From NCBI GenBank assembly GCA_021811145.1, contig JAJZPN010000003.1:1-64000 (forward strand): 64,000 nucleotides of DNA. The letters run 5' to 3'. Position 1 is the stretch's first letter. Every line of letters begins with the position of its first letter. The notes beneath the pieces are model-generated. The model was given only the letters and a program-made list of their open reading frames with translations. It did not search any database and was not told where the DNA came from. The position numbers and the translations under genes were made by a program. The stretch comes from Pseudomonadota bacterium (GTDB taxonomy: Bacteria; Pseudomonadota; Gammaproteobacteria; Burkholderiales; Ferrovaceae). Of the stretch, positions 10,791 through 20,978 are shown piece by piece.

Positions 10791-12200
10791 GGATGGCGTT
10801 AAGTTCTTTGATGAGCGGCGCGGTTGCTGCTAAAAACTGATTTTTAGCGTGGCCTGCAACATTGATTGAGACTCTTAAATAACGACGTACCTCAGGACCT
10901 TGTGGGTCGCGCTGAACATTATTAATTTTAAATTCGTAGTGAAGGTGAGGACCAGTTGCCCAACCTGTCATACCCACATAGCCAATTAACTCACCTTGAC
11001 GAATATGTTCACCTACTCGTAACCCTCTTACAAACCCTGAGAGATGGCCGTATACCGTATCTACCCCATTACTATGACGTAGTTCAATGACATTACCATA
11101 ACCATTTTTCCAGCCCGCAAACACCACGGTGGCATTAGCTACCGCTTCAACGGGAGTACCCATGGGGGCGGCTAAATCGATACCCTTGTGAGCACGCCAC
11201 ATCTTAAGAATGGGGTGAAAGCGTTCAGTTGTAAACCCTGAGGTGACACGTGAGAAAGGAATGGGAGAGCGTAAGAAAGACGCTTTAATGCCAACCCCTT
11301 CAGGTGTAAAGTAGTCTCCCCCATCGGCGTTACTAAAAAATACACGGCGATAGGCTTGTCCCTTATTAACAAATTCAGCAGCCATAATACGACCTGGTTT
11401 GATTTGATCAAACTCATCAGTGGCCGCTTCGTAAATTACCGAGAAGGTGTCGCCTCTACGTAAATCATTATGAAAATCAATATCAGTAGAGAAAAGATGC
11501 GTTAATTGTCTTGTGACGGTATCAGGAAGCCCTGCATTATCTGCTGCGGCAAAGAGGGAACTATATATAGTGCCGGTAGCCTGTAACAGTTGTTTGGTTT
11601 CACTAGCCGGGGCAATCGTGGCTTCAAAATGATCATTAACTCGAGTAATTCTTAATATATCTTTATCATTAAGAGGAAAACGCAAGCTTACTAGGGTACC
11701 ACTGGTGTTTTTTTGGACACGGATAGGTTTGCCCGGTGCCATACTTTTAAAAATTTCTTTTGCGGTTTTGTCGTCTCTAATAAAAGCAAGAGCTTCTTGG
11801 TCAGCGACGCCCATTCTAAACAGAAGAGAGGCTAAAGTATCGCCATTATGCACGCTATCCTGCTGCACATATAAGCCAGGTGTGGCAACACCTGACAATT
11901 GAGTACGGGTAATGTCTTCAATAACGGGAGTAACACCATGCCCACCAGTGGAGAGGCCTGGAGTAATACCAAAGGCTGTAGCCACACCGAAACTGAGCAT
12001 AAGTAGCGAAGCTACCATACCGCTGCGGCGTGAATCTGAGGCCTTTGTTAGTGAATTTTGAGTTAAAATCCAATGTTTAAGATCTTGGATTTTGGTTTTT
12101 ATAGTTTTCATCTGCCCTAGTTTACCAGAAGCGAGCTTTTTGGACAAACCGGCAAATTGTGTCAATTTTTAACGATTTTCCTGCGGGACTTGCCTAATAA

Positions 12201-13397
12201 ATGAGTATATTGAGTGATTTTGATGAAATTAAACGCGGTAGCGATGAAATCCTACCGCAAGTCCAATTTAAAGAGCGTCTAGCAACCGGTAAGGCGCTTA
12301 AAGTCAAGGCAGGGTTTGATCCCACAGCCCCTGATTTACATTTAGGCCATACGGTGTTGATCAATAAAATGAAAACCCTGCAGGACATGGGGCATGACAT
12401 AGTCTTTCTGATTGGTGACTTTACTGGGTTAATTGGCGACCCCACAGGACGTAATGCTACTCGTCCGCCACTTACTCCTGAACAAGTGGCACAGAATGCT
12501 GAAACCTATCAATCCCAGGTATTCAAGATTCTTGACCCTCAACGCACCACCATTGCTTTTAACTCCACTTGGATGAATGAGTTGGGCGCTGCGGGACTCA
12601 TTAAGCTTGCCGCAACTCATACAGTGGCCCGTATGTTAGAGCGCGATGATTTTGCGAAACGCTTCAAAGCGGAGCAACCCATTGCTATTCATGAGTTTCT
12701 CTATCCTTTGGTACAAGGCTATGACTCGGTGGCGCTTAAAGCAGATTTAGAATTGGGTGGCACTGATCAAAAGTTTAATTTACTGATGGGGCGTGAACTA
12801 CAAAAGCATTTTGGACAAACGCCACAATCCATTCTCACCATGCCATTGTTAGAAGGGACAGACGGTGTTAATAAAATGTCCAAGTCACAAAATAACTATA
12901 TCGGTATTAATGAAGAGCCTGGCAGTCAGTTTGGTAAATTAATGTCTATCTCCGATGAGTTAATGTGGCGTTATTATGAGTTGTTATCCTTCTCGTCACT
13001 CTCAACCATAGCTGGTTACCAAAAAGAGGTCAAAGAAGGACGTAATCCTCGTGATATCAAAGTATTATTAGCTCAAGAGATTGTTGCTCGTTTTCATGGG
13101 CAGGCAGCAGCGGTTAAAGCTTTGGAAGATTTTGAATCACGTTTTCGTCATGGTGGCGTACCTGAGGATCTTGAGGAGATAGAGCTTTTAGTGGGAGAAA
13201 AGGGGTTGGCATTGCCGCAGGTGATGAAACAGATCAACTTGGTAGAAAGTTCCAGTGAAGGGATACGTTTAATTCAAAATAACGGTGTTAAATTTAATGC
13301 TGAAACCATTCGTGATAAGGCTTTCTTAATGCAACCTGGTATGGCAGGCGTGATACAAGTGGGTAAACGTAAATTTGCCAAGGTGAAATGTATCTAA
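12201..13397 (+). CDS. tyrS: Tyrosyl-tRNA synthetase
   Basis: Class I synthetase charging tRNA-Tyr. The HIGH signature appears as HLGH (residues 47-50), and KMSKS is intact at residues 225-229. The C-terminal S4-like RNA-binding domain is visible ([16 protein letters not shown], ending [11 protein letters not shown]). 398 residues fits the long bacterial TyrRS form. It is the first gene of a run reading tyrS, MFS transporter, MATE transporter, with only 1 bp to the next start. Confidence 0.96.
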   Translation: MSILSDFDEIKRGSDEILPQVQFKERLATGKALKVKAGFDPTAPDLHLGHTVLINKMKTLQDMGHDIVFLIGDFTGLIGDPTGRNATRPPLTPEQVAQNAETYQSQVFKILDPQRTTIAFNSTWMNELGAAGLIKLAATHTVARMLERDDFAKRFKAEQPIAIHEFLYPLVQGYDSVALKADLELGGTDQKFNLLMGRELQKHFGQTPQSILTMPLLEGTDGVNKMSKSQNNYIGINEEPGSQFGKLMSISDELMWRYYELLSFSSLSTIAGYQKEVKEGRNPRDIKVLLAQEIVARFHGQAAAVKALEDFESRFRHGGVPEDLEEIELLVGEKGLALPQVMKQINLVESSSEGIRLIQNNGVKFNAETIRDKAFLMQPGMAGVIQVGKRKFAKVKCI

Positions 13398-13398
13398 C

Positions 13399-14652
13399 AT
13401 GTCCTTGCGTCGAGCGCTTTTTCCTCTTTGGTGGACGCAATTTTGTGGCGCCTTTAATGACAATTTATATAAAAACGCGTTAATTGTTATTTTTACTTTT
13501 CAAGCGCAAAGCTGGGGCATAGAACAGGGTAGTTGGTGGGTTAATATTATTGCTGCTCTGTTTATTTTGCCTTTTTTACTGTTTTCTCTAATGGCTGGAC
13601 GAGTGGCCGATCGGTTCAATAAAACTCGATTAATCAGGCTACTTAAAACCATTGAACTTATCCTGATGATGTTTGGCTCTCTGGCTTTGTTAACCCATTC
13701 GCTCTGGGGTATTTTAAGTATTATCTTTTTATTAGGTGTTCATTCGACTTTCTTTGGACCGGTGAAATATGCCATTCTGCCTGAGCTTGTTAAGACAGAG
13801 GACTTGGCCTTAGCTAATGGTTGGGTGGAGCTCGGTACTTTCATGGCCATTATTCTAGGTACCAATTTAAGTGCGCTACTGATTCCTCAAGGAAATGTAG
13901 GTGAATACCTATTAGTAAGTACTGTTCTGGTTGTGGCACTCATGGGACTAATATCAAGTTTTAATATGATGATCACTTCTGTTAAAGATGACTCTTTAAA
14001 GCTCAGCATTAACCCCTTTAAAGGAATCGTAGATCAGTTGTCTCTCGCCACTCAAACAAAAGGATTATGGGCAGCCATCATAGGCAACTCTTGGTTTTGG
14101 TTTTTTGGTGCGGTGTATCTCACACAATTACCTAACTATTGCAAAGAGGTGTTACACAGCACCCCTTATCTTGTAACATTATTTTGGACTGTGCTTGCGT
14201 TTTCAGTGGCAGTGGGATCCTTATTAAGTGGAAGACTGTTAACTACGCGATGTTCGACTTTTTTACTACCCGTCTCATTGATAGGAATGAGTGTATTGTC
14301 TTGGCCATTGTCTGTGTTACAGGGTGGCAGTATGAACACAGTCATAGTTGCCTTAATTGACGTTGTGTTATTGGGTTTTTTTGCGGGTCTTTATATTGTG
14401 CCAATGTATGTATGGATTCAACGGCGCACAGCCATTCATCAGCGTGCAGCAATACTTGGCTTAACCAATATGCTGAATGCACTCTTCATGATTGTTGCCT
14501 CATTGTTGATTTTATTAGGCTTGTCTTTCGGGTTATCAATTAGCCAACTCTTTGGAATGGTTGGTGGTGTGAATGGGGTGTTTTTGTTAGCTCTTATTCT
14601 CTTTGCGCGTCCTTTACTGTTGCAAGTTAAAGACAGAGATTTGTTGTCATGA
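13399..14652 (+). CDS. MFS transporter, LplT-like
   Basis: Twelve-helix major facilitator permease of 417 residues. The N-terminal GAFNDNLYKNALIVI and the loop AGRVADRFNKTRLIR (an MFS signature-A motif) match the LplT-type branch, which in enterobacteria flips lysophospholipids across the inner membrane and is often fused or coupled to an acyltransferase (Aas). There is no acyltransferase partner next to it here, so lysophospholipid transport is a family-level inference. It starts 1 bp after tyrS and overlaps the MATE gene by 4 bp (ATGA). Confidence 0.8.
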   Translation: MSLRRALFPLWWTQFCGAFNDNLYKNALIVIFTFQAQSWGIEQGSWWVNIIAALFILPFLLFSLMAGRVADRFNKTRLIRLLKTIELILMMFGSLALLTHSLWGILSIIFLLGVHSTFFGPVKYAILPELVKTEDLALANGWVELGTFMAIILGTNLSALLIPQGNVGEYLLVSTVLVVALMGLISSFNMMITSVKDDSLKLSINPFKGIVDQLSLATQTKGLWAAIIGNSWFWFFGAVYLTQLPNYCKEVLHSTPYLVTLFWTVLAFSVAVGSLLSGRLLTTRCSTFLLPVSLIGMSVLSWPLSVLQGGSMNTVIVALIDVVLLGFFAGLYIVPMYVWIQRRTAIHQRAAILGLTNMLNALFMIVASLLILLGLSFGLSISQLFGMVGGVNGVFLLALILFARPLLLQVKDRDLLS

Positions 14653-16058
14653 CGCGTACACTTCCTGCGCAGCGTATTGATGAACTAGGGCGCCCCCATG
14701 TGGATATTAAAGCCATTATCGCTTTGGCTATGCCACTCTTTATCAATAGTAGTTTACAAGTGGTACTTAATTTAACAGATACGTGGTTTATCGGTAAGCT
14801 CTCCACTGACGCCATGGCTGCTATGGGGGCGTGCTATTACTTGGTGTTTGTTTTCTTTTTACTCATCGGTGGTGTGGGCATGGGCGTACAAACGCTAGTC
14901 GCTCAAGCCTATGGGGCGGGTCGCTATAGCCAAGCAGCACATGCTGCATGGTGCGGTATTTGGGGGTCGCTATTTACCACTCCTCTGTTTTTATGGGTTG
15001 CATTTAACGGTCATTGGTTTTTAAGCCCCTTTGGGTTAACCGACTCTATTAAAGAATTAGCAGATCAATTTTGGTTACCCCGTCTTTTGGGTGGCTCAAT
15101 TTCTGCTGTGCTGTATTCACTCAATTCTTTTTTTAATGGGGTAAGTCGTCCTCGCGTAACCCTATGGATTATGTTGTCTGTGATGCTCATTAATGCGCTT
15201 CTCAATCAACTGTTTATTGTTCATTTTGCTATGGGAATCAGAGGGGCTGCGTGGGCGAGCACTCTGGCTTTATTAATTGGTGTAGTGGTTGCCTTACTGT
15301 TTTTTATAAGCCCAGTTTTTGTTCGTGAGTTTCATACATTGAGATCATGGCGACCAGAATGGAAGGGGTTAGTACAAGTATTTCGTCTGGGTATCCCCAC
15401 AGGACTATTCCCTGCCGTAGATGTAATTGGTTTGGCGTTATTTCAATTAATGCAAGTGCGGCTGAGTTCAGTGGACGGAGCGGCCACACAAATTGTCATG
15501 ATGCTAACCTCAGTTGCCTATATGCCCGCCATTGGTATTGCTCTTGCTGGCACAACCTTAGTGGGGCAATCAATTGGTGCGGGAGATAAAAACTGGGCTA
15601 TGCAGTGCGCGAAAGTCATCATGATGATGGCTATGATTTATATGGGCCTGATAGGCTTGTTATTGGCACTGAATGGTCAGTGGGTGATGAGTCTATTTGT
15701 TTCTGATCCTGATCAACATAGCCACGTGATTCAATTAGGTGAAAAACTGTTATGGATTGCTGCAGCCTACCAGGTATTTGATGGCTTAAATTTATCCAGC
15801 TCCTTTTGTTTGAGAGGAGCAGGAGATGTGCGTTTCCCCACTATGATGCTGTTATTATTATCGTGGTTAGTATTTATGCCATTGTGTCATATGCTTACTT
15901 TTGCTCCACACCAAGGATGGGTAGATTTTCTGCCACAATGGGGGTGGGGTGCGATGGGTGGTTGGGTTGCTGCCTTGGTATATACTATTGGTTTGGGATT
16001 ATCTTTATGGTTACGCTGGCAGTCACGGGCGTGGCAAAAAATTAATGTGTTTTCATGA
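14649..16058 (+). CDS. MATE-family efflux transporter
   Basis: Cation-coupled multidrug and toxin extrusion permease with about 12 hydrophobic helices over 469 residues. The N-terminal half shows MPLFINSSLQVVLNLTDTWF and GVGMGVQTLVAQAYGAGR, and the pseudo-repeat in the second half reads GIALAGTTLVGQSIGAGD, as expected for the two-fold MATE architecture. The start overlaps the MFS stop (ATGA), and its own stop overlaps the next small gene in the same way, so all are translationally coupled. The substrate is not readable. Confidence 0.9.
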   Translation: MTRTLPAQRIDELGRPHVDIKAIIALAMPLFINSSLQVVLNLTDTWFIGKLSTDAMAAMGACYYLVFVFFLLIGGVGMGVQTLVAQAYGAGRYSQAAHAAWCGIWGSLFTTPLFLWVAFNGHWFLSPFGLTDSIKELADQFWLPRLLGGSISAVLYSLNSFFNGVSRPRVTLWIMLSVMLINALLNQLFIVHFAMGIRGAAWASTLALLIGVVVALLFFISPVFVREFHTLRSWRPEWKGLVQVFRLGIPTGLFPAVDVIGLALFQLMQVRLSSVDGAATQIVMMLTSVAYMPAIGIALAGTTLVGQSIGAGDKNWAMQCAKVIMMMAMIYMGLIGLLLALNGQWVMSLFVSDPDQHSHVIQLGEKLLWIAAAYQVFDGLNLSSSFCLRGAGDVRFPTMMLLLLSWLVFMPLCHMLTFAPHQGWVDFLPQWGWGAMGGWVAALVYTIGLGLSLWLRWQSRAWQKINVFS

Positions 16059-16354
16059 TTAAACGATTGGTCTTTCCTTACACATATAAATGGCTAAGAG
16101 TCATGGCGTTGATTGCCTTGCTCTGCGCTGTTCAATGGTTGGAAAGTACTCATTATCATCACTCTAGTATTGATCACAATTGTGCCGTATGCCAGTTGGT
16201 GTCCCATCAATCGCAGGTTACGGGTGATGATGTAATTCAAACACAAGTACCGCAATGGGTCGTTCTATTTATATTGTGTACGGTGTTATGTGTTAATTCC
16301 CTACATGTTGTTTTTTTATTTCCCTATTCAACACGAGCTCCACCTCTTAATTAA
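16055..16354 (+). CDS. Small His/Cys membrane protein, DUF2946-like
   Basis: A 99-residue protein with two hydrophobic segments (about residues 17-28 and 68-90) and, between them, a metal-binding-looking stretch: HYHHSSIDHNCAVCQLVSH, i.e. a His cluster and CxxC. That arrangement resembles DUF2946 proteins, which are often encoded beside TonB-dependent receptors linked to copper or other metals. Here too a TonB receptor follows 65 bp downstream. The start overlaps the MATE stop by 4 bp. Metal sensing or binding is an inference from the residues and context. A weak terminator-like hairpin (16369-16393) separates it from the receptor. Confidence 0.6.
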   Translation: MIKRLVFPYTYKWLRVMALIALLCAVQWLESTHYHHSSIDHNCAVCQLVSHQSQVTGDDVIQTQVPQWVVLFILCTVLCVNSLHVVFLFPYSTRAPPLN

Positions 16355-16368
16355 TTGAAGTAATCAAT

Positions 16369-16393
16369 ACCGCTCGTTATAAGTGGTTTTTTT
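16369..16393 (+). terminator. Short terminator-like hairpin between the small His/Cys gene and the TonB receptor
   Basis: ACCGCT (16369-16374) pairs with AGTGGT (16382-16387, one G-U), 7-nt loop, then six more T. The stem is only 6 bp, so termination is likely partial; it might tune receptor expression relative to the upstream operon. Confidence 0.45.
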
Positions 16394-16419
16394 ATTATTA
16401 ATTAGTAGGAGTGAGGCTC

Positions 16420-18522
16420 ATGGAAAAGCCTATTAAGATAAGCGCCTTAGCGTTGTTATGTTTCTGTCCTCTTTGGTCTTTGGCTGAGGATAATCCACCT
16501 GTGGTGATGATGAGTCCGGTGATTGTGGATGCCACGCCACCAGAGAATTCAGGGCGCAATCGAGTGAGTCAGGAAGGCGTTTCTCAGTATCATTTTTCTG
16601 ATACAGATATTCAGTCGCTTCCGCAGGGAGATAACACACCACTGAATGAAGTACTCTTACAGGCTCCTGGTGTAGTACAAGATGGTTTTGGTCAAATCCA
16701 CGTTAGAGGCAATCATGGTAATTTGCAATATCGTCTAAATGGTATTCTCATCCCTTCAGGGTTAAGTGGTTTTGGTCAGATTTTTGATTCACGCATGATC
16801 TCCAGCATGAATCTGTTAACAGGAGCGCTACCGGCTGATTATGGCTATGACACAGCGGGGGTGGTGGATATGCATACCGCAGGAGCTAAATCAGATCCTT
16901 ATGGTGAAATATCAGTGAGTGCCGGAACCCGTAATTATTTTCAGACTGGGTTAGTAGCCAACGGCACCCGTGGAAAACTAAGTTATAACTTATCAGCCTC
17001 ATGGCTTACTAATGAAATGGGTATCAATAATCCTCAAGCAGGAATTAACGCACTTCATGATCGAACGCAACAGGGAAACGGTTTTGGTTTTCTTGCCTAT
17101 GATGTCAATGCAGATGAGCAAATTAGCTTTATGTTTGGACAAGCCAACAATGCTTTTCAGATTCCGAATCGGGTTGGATTAACGCCACTATACAACTCAT
17201 CAATAACCCCTGCGCCAGCATCAAGCCAATTAAATGATCAGCAGAATGAATTAAATAGCTTTCAAGTGGTGACACTAAAAAGCCATTTGTCTTCATCGCT
17301 TGATTCACAATGGTCGTTATATCATCGCCTTAGTCAAATTCAATATCTACCGGATGGTCAGTTAGGTGATTTATTTTATACGGGGGTGAGCAGTAATATT
17401 ACTCGCCGCAATGAAGCGTTAGGTGTACAAAACGATACCCACTACGTGGTGAATACTGCGCATACGCTATCGTGGGGATTAATGGCTCAGAATGAGCGCT
17501 TTCTCACCGACAACACCTCTCAAGTGTATTATTTGAATCAGTTAAATACCAATAATGTTGCCTCAACACTTCCCGCTAATGTGGTCAACAACACCAATTC
17601 AAATAGTCGTTATTTAGGTGTTTATGTTTCTGATCAATGGCATTTTATGCCACTGTGGACAATGAATTATGGGTTGCGTTTTGATCAAGTGGCAGGCATT
17701 ACCAATGCCAATCAATTAAGTCCACGAGTAAATGTGTTATATCAACCTAATCAACGTACCACCTGGCATATAGGTTATGCCAATTATTTCACTCCTCCTG
17801 CCAACGAACTCATTAATACTACCACTGTGTCAACCTATGCCAACACCACTAATGCCTCCCCATCCGGAGCTAACTTAACGGTTCAAGCGGAGCGCACTCA
17901 GTACTTTGATATGGGTATCGATTATCGGCTGAGTAGTGATTGGAATGTAAGTTGGGATAATTACTACAGTTCTGTAAAAAGCCTACAAGATGAAGGACAG
18001 TTTGGTAATGCTTTAATTTATTCTGCTTTTAACTATAATCTTGGTGTTATTTATGGCAGTGAATGGTCAGCCAATTACCATCATAATCGATGGTCGGGTA
18101 ATGTGAATTTTTCAGTGAATCGAGCTGAAGCCAACGGTGTTCAAACAGGACAATATAATTTTACTGCTAATGAAATCAATTACATTAGCCAAAACTGGGT
18201 ATATTTAGATCATGATCAGCGCTATACCTTATCAGGATCTCTTCTCTATCGGGGACAGCTTGCCACATATTCCTTAGATGGGTTGTTTGGTAGTGGACTC
18301 AGAAGCGGTTTTGCCAATACGCAAACCCTGCCTGCTTATGCCACACTCAATGGCTCAATTAGCCATCGTTTTAAGTCTTACCATGATGTTGAAACACGGT
18401 TAACGGTATTAAATATTTTTGATCGTAGTTACTTATTACGTGATGGAACAGGCATTGGCGTAGGGGCACCACAGTATGGATTTAGGCGCACTATTCTGAT
18501 GACGATGAGTTATCCTTTTTAG
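16420..18522 (+). CDS. TonB-dependent outer-membrane receptor
   Basis: Energy-coupled outer-membrane importer of about 700 residues. A signal peptide ends near LWSLAEDN. The plug domain begins with NTPLNEVLLQAPGVVQDGFG and HVRGNHGNLQYRLNGILIP; the long beta-barrel ends in YPF with terminal Phe. A clear TonB box is not obvious (SPVIVDATPP near residue 30 is the best candidate). The start was taken at ATG 16420 because TAGGAG lies 8 bp before it; an in-frame GTG at 16411 overlaps that ribosome site. The ligand is unknown; a metal is suggested only by the adjacent DUF2946-like gene. Its 3' end overlaps the convergent xerC by 32 bp. Confidence 0.9.
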   Translation: MEKPIKISALALLCFCPLWSLAEDNPPVVMMSPVIVDATPPENSGRNRVSQEGVSQYHFSDTDIQSLPQGDNTPLNEVLLQAPGVVQDGFGQIHVRGNHGNLQYRLNGILIPSGLSGFGQIFDSRMISSMNLLTGALPADYGYDTAGVVDMHTAGAKSDPYGEISVSAGTRNYFQTGLVANGTRGKLSYNLSASWLTNEMGINNPQAGINALHDRTQQGNGFGFLAYDVNADEQISFMFGQANNAFQIPNRVGLTPLYNSSITPAPASSQLNDQQNELNSFQVVTLKSHLSSSLDSQWSLYHRLSQIQYLPDGQLGDLFYTGVSSNITRRNEALGVQNDTHYVVNTAHTLSWGLMAQNERFLTDNTSQVYYLNQLNTNNVASTLPANVVNNTNSNSRYLGVYVSDQWHFMPLWTMNYGLRFDQVAGITNANQLSPRVNVLYQPNQRTTWHIGYANYFTPPANELINTTTVSTYANTTNASPSGANLTVQAERTQYFDMGIDYRLSSDWNVSWDNYYSSVKSLQDEGQFGNALIYSAFNYNLGVIYGSEWSANYHHNRWSGNVNFSVNRAEANGVQTGQYNFTANEINYISQNWVYLDHDQRYTLSGSLLYRGQLATYSLDGLFGSGLRSGFANTQTLPAYATLNGSISHRFKSYHDVETRLTVLNIFDRSYLLRDGTGIGVGAPQYGFRRTILMTMSYPF

Positions 18523-19420
18523 CTTTGTTTTTAGCACGCGGATGAGTTTGATCATAGACTTTAGCTAAATGCTGAAAATCCAAATGGGTATACACTTGGG
18601 TTGAGACGATGCTGGCATGACCTAACATTTCTTGCACAGCGCGTAGATCCCCACTTGATTGTAAAACATGAGAAGCGAAGGAGTGCCTTAACACATGGGG
18701 ATGAACATGATCAGGGAGTCCCACTTGTTGGGCTCTTAAGGTGACTCGTTGTTGAATGCTTCTGATACTTAAGCGTTGTCCATCACGACTTAAAAAAAGC
18801 GCGTCAGTATTTTTAAATTGAGTATCAGCGACCTCTAGCCAGCGCTTTAGTGCTTCCTTGGCAAAGCGTCCAATGGGAACGATACGGGTTTTCGAACCCT
18901 TACCCGTCACTCTCACTGTGTTCTCGTCCCATTGAATATCTTGTCGATTTAATGAGGCGAGTTCTTGTAGACGTAATCCTGATGAATAAAACAACTCTAA
19001 CAAAGCATGATCACGCACTGCGATAGGGTCACTCCCTAGTTCAGACATTAATAATTGCGCTCGATCAGGAGAGAGAGCGTGGGGTAGATTTTTTTTGGCT
19101 TTAGGGGAGCGCACATCATGACAGGGATTCTGCGTCATCACCCGTTGGCGAATTAAAAATTGATAAAATCCGCGCCATGCAGACAACAGACGACTTAAAC
19201 TTCTTTCGCCTAATCCTTGAGAGTGAAGTTTGGCGATAACTTGACGAATGAGTGGTGGTTTGGCCTCAACCACATTGACTGGACTTAGGTATTGCTCTAA
19301 CAACAATAAATCACGATGGTAATGCTTGACAGTTAACTCTGACAATCGTCGCTCCTCAGCGAGGTAGCGACAATAGTGATCTATCTGTGGGTCAGTCGAC
19401 GATGTCTTGCTCATGGGCAT
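18491..19420 (-). CDS. xerC: Tyrosine recombinase XerC
   Basis: Site-specific recombinase that, with XerD, resolves chromosome dimers at dif. An N-terminal SAM-like core-binding domain is followed by the catalytic domain with the full set of residues: Arg in SGLRLQELASL, Lys in GKGSKTRIVPIG, His-x-x-Arg in HVLRHSFASH, His in MLGHASI and the nucleophile Tyr in STQVYTHLD. The frame can be extended to a TTG at 19441, but ATGs at 19420 and 19414 are more likely starts; none has a clear ribosome site. It overlaps the end of the DUF484 gene, as commonly seen for the dapF-DUF484-xerC cluster. Confidence 0.94.
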   Translation of the reverse strand: MPMSKTSSTDPQIDHYCRYLAEERRLSELTVKHYHRDLLLLEQYLSPVNVVEAKPPLIRQVIAKLHSQGLGERSLSRLLSAWRGFYQFLIRQRVMTQNPCHDVRSPKAKKNLPHALSPDRAQLLMSELGSDPIAVRDHALLELFYSSGLRLQELASLNRQDIQWDENTVRVTGKGSKTRIVPIGRFAKEALKRWLEVADTQFKNTDALFLSRDGQRLSIRSIQQRVTLRAQQVGLPDHVHPHVLRHSFASHVLQSSGDLRAVQEMLGHASIVSTQVYTHLDFQHLAKVYDQTHPRAKNKAKKDNSSSSE

Positions 19421-20075
19421 GACGCTTAATACTAAAGGCAATCAGTTCAGCAAGGCGCTCTAGATAGAGGGTTCCCATTCCTTTAAAAAACCGTTTATTG
19501 TCAGGAGAGGCTAATAACAAAGCACCAAAGCAACGGTGTTGCTTAAGTGGTAATAAAGCAAAAGACTGACAGGCTTCTTCATCATGAGAGAGCCATGCAT
19601 GAATGTCATGAGGAAGTTCGTTACCACATAGTGGTTCATTTAACTCACTTAATGTGTGTTGAATTTCATGACTCACTGCTAAAAACTCTGTGGCTCCTTC
19701 TTCATGGGTTTCATCAGAACTCACCCCCCATAATCTCAAGGTAACATGAGGAACATTAAAATGTTCTGATAAGGTGTGATAGGTGGTTGCCAATACGCCA
19801 GAGAGTTGTCGTTGACTGATTAACTCGCAACTAAAGTGATGAATTTTTTTACTGATGTCATCATTTTCTTTGGCATAGCCAATCAGCTCATTTAATTTGT
19901 TTTCAAGAGCACGGTTTTTTTCGCGAAAAGCAATCAATTGTCGCTCATTAAGAGACACAGCGTGACTACCGTGAGGATGAGGGATAGACAATTGTGTGAG
20001 TAATTGACTATGCTCATTAAAAAAATCAGGATGTAATGTTAACCAGTTTGCTACTTGTTCAGATGAAAAAGACAT
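19392..20075 (-). CDS. DUF484 family protein
   Basis: A 227-residue cytoplasmic protein of the DUF484 (YigA) family, with an N-terminal helix pair (VANWLTLHPDFFNEHSQLL), a short coiled coil (about 45-70, IAFREKNRALENKLNELIG) and a GAF-like C-terminal half. The biochemical role is not established; the gene is conserved between dapF and xerC in many proteobacteria, as here. It starts 2 bp after dapF and overlaps xerC. Confidence 0.9.
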   Translation of the reverse strand: MSFSSEQVANWLTLHPDFFNEHSQLLTQLSIPHPHGSHAVSLNERQLIAFREKNRALENKLNELIGYAKENDDISKKIHHFSCELISQRQLSGVLATTYHTLSEHFNVPHVTLRLWGVSSDETHEEGATEFLAVSHEIQHTLSELNEPLCGNELPHDIHAWLSHDEEACQSFALLPLKQHRCFGALLLASPDNKRFFKGMGTLYLERLAELIAFSIKRHAHEQDIVD

Positions 20076-20077
20076 AT

Positions 20078-20923
20078 TTACCTCGTGTATTCTGGCAGTG
20101 TAACACTGCCTTCAAAAACCGTTACTGCATCACCTGTCATTAACACAGGTGATCCTTCGCCAGCCCATTCAATAGTTAAGACCCCGCCTCGTGTTGTGAC
20201 ATCGACACGTCCAGCTAAACGATGTTGACGAATTCCACTCACTACAGCAGCGCAAGCTCCTGTTCCACAAGCTAGTGTCTCTCCCGCTCCTCGTTCATAA
20301 ACTCGAAGTTGAATGTGATGGTTGTCGATGATTTGCATAAACCCCGCATTAACACGCTGCGGAAAACGGGGATGGCGTTCGATGACAGGTCCATCGGTTA
20401 GAACAGGGGCAAGCTTTATATCCTCTACCACTTGAACTGCGTGAGGGTTTCCCATGGATACCACAGCTAGTGTAGTCTCTCGTCCATTCACTTCAATGGG
20501 GTAAAGAAGTGATTCACTCTCGGCAATAAAGGGAATCTCTGAGGGATGAAATTTAGGAATACCCATGTTCACAGTAACGCGTCCATCATCAAGGAGAGTA
20601 GGGGAGATAATGCCCCCAGCTGTTTCAACCAAGAATTGATGTCGTTGGGTGAGTTGTTTATCAAACACAAAGCGTGCAAAGCAGCGTGCTCCATTGCCAC
20701 AATTCTCCACTTCGCTCCCATCCGCATTAAGAATTCGATAACGAAAATCATGTTGTGGATCATGTGCTTTCTCGACCAATAAAATCTGATCGCAACCTAC
20801 ACCAAAATGTCTATCTGCAAGCCATTGGCAATCTTGTTCTGTTAACTGAACGCTTTGATTGATGGCATCAATAACAATGAAATCATTGCCTGAACCTTGC
20901 ATTTTAGTGAACTGAAATTTCAT
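20078..20923 (-). CDS. dapF: Diaminopimelate epimerase
   Basis: Converts LL- to meso-diaminopimelate for lysine and peptidoglycan synthesis, without a cofactor. Both catalytic cysteines are present: Cys75 in [10 protein letters not shown] and Cys219 in [10 protein letters not shown]. The N-terminal [13 protein letters not shown] and the mid-protein SMGNPHAV are family signatures. 281 residues is normal. It is followed by DUF484 and xerC on the same strand and preceded by the LpxL-type acyltransferase 55 bp upstream, so all four probably share a transcript. dapB of the same pathway lies at 35407-36243. Confidence 0.96.
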   Translation of the reverse strand: MKFQFTKMQGSGNDFIVIDAINQSVQLTEQDCQWLADRHFGVGCDQILLVEKAHDPQHDFRYRILNADGSEVENCGNGARCFARFVFDKQLTQRHQFLVETAGGIISPTLLDDGRVTVNMGIPKFHPSEIPFIAESESLLYPIEVNGRETTLAVVSMGNPHAVQVVEDIKLAPVLTDGPVIERHPRFPQRVNAGFMQIIDNHHIQLRVYERGAGETLACGTGACAAVVSGIRQHRLAGRVDVTTRGGVLTIEWAGEGSPVLMTGDAVTVFEGSVTLPEYTR

Positions 20924-20978
20924 GGTATTCCTGTACTGTTATCTATTGGGATACTGGTTTATTTACTTTGCCCATACA

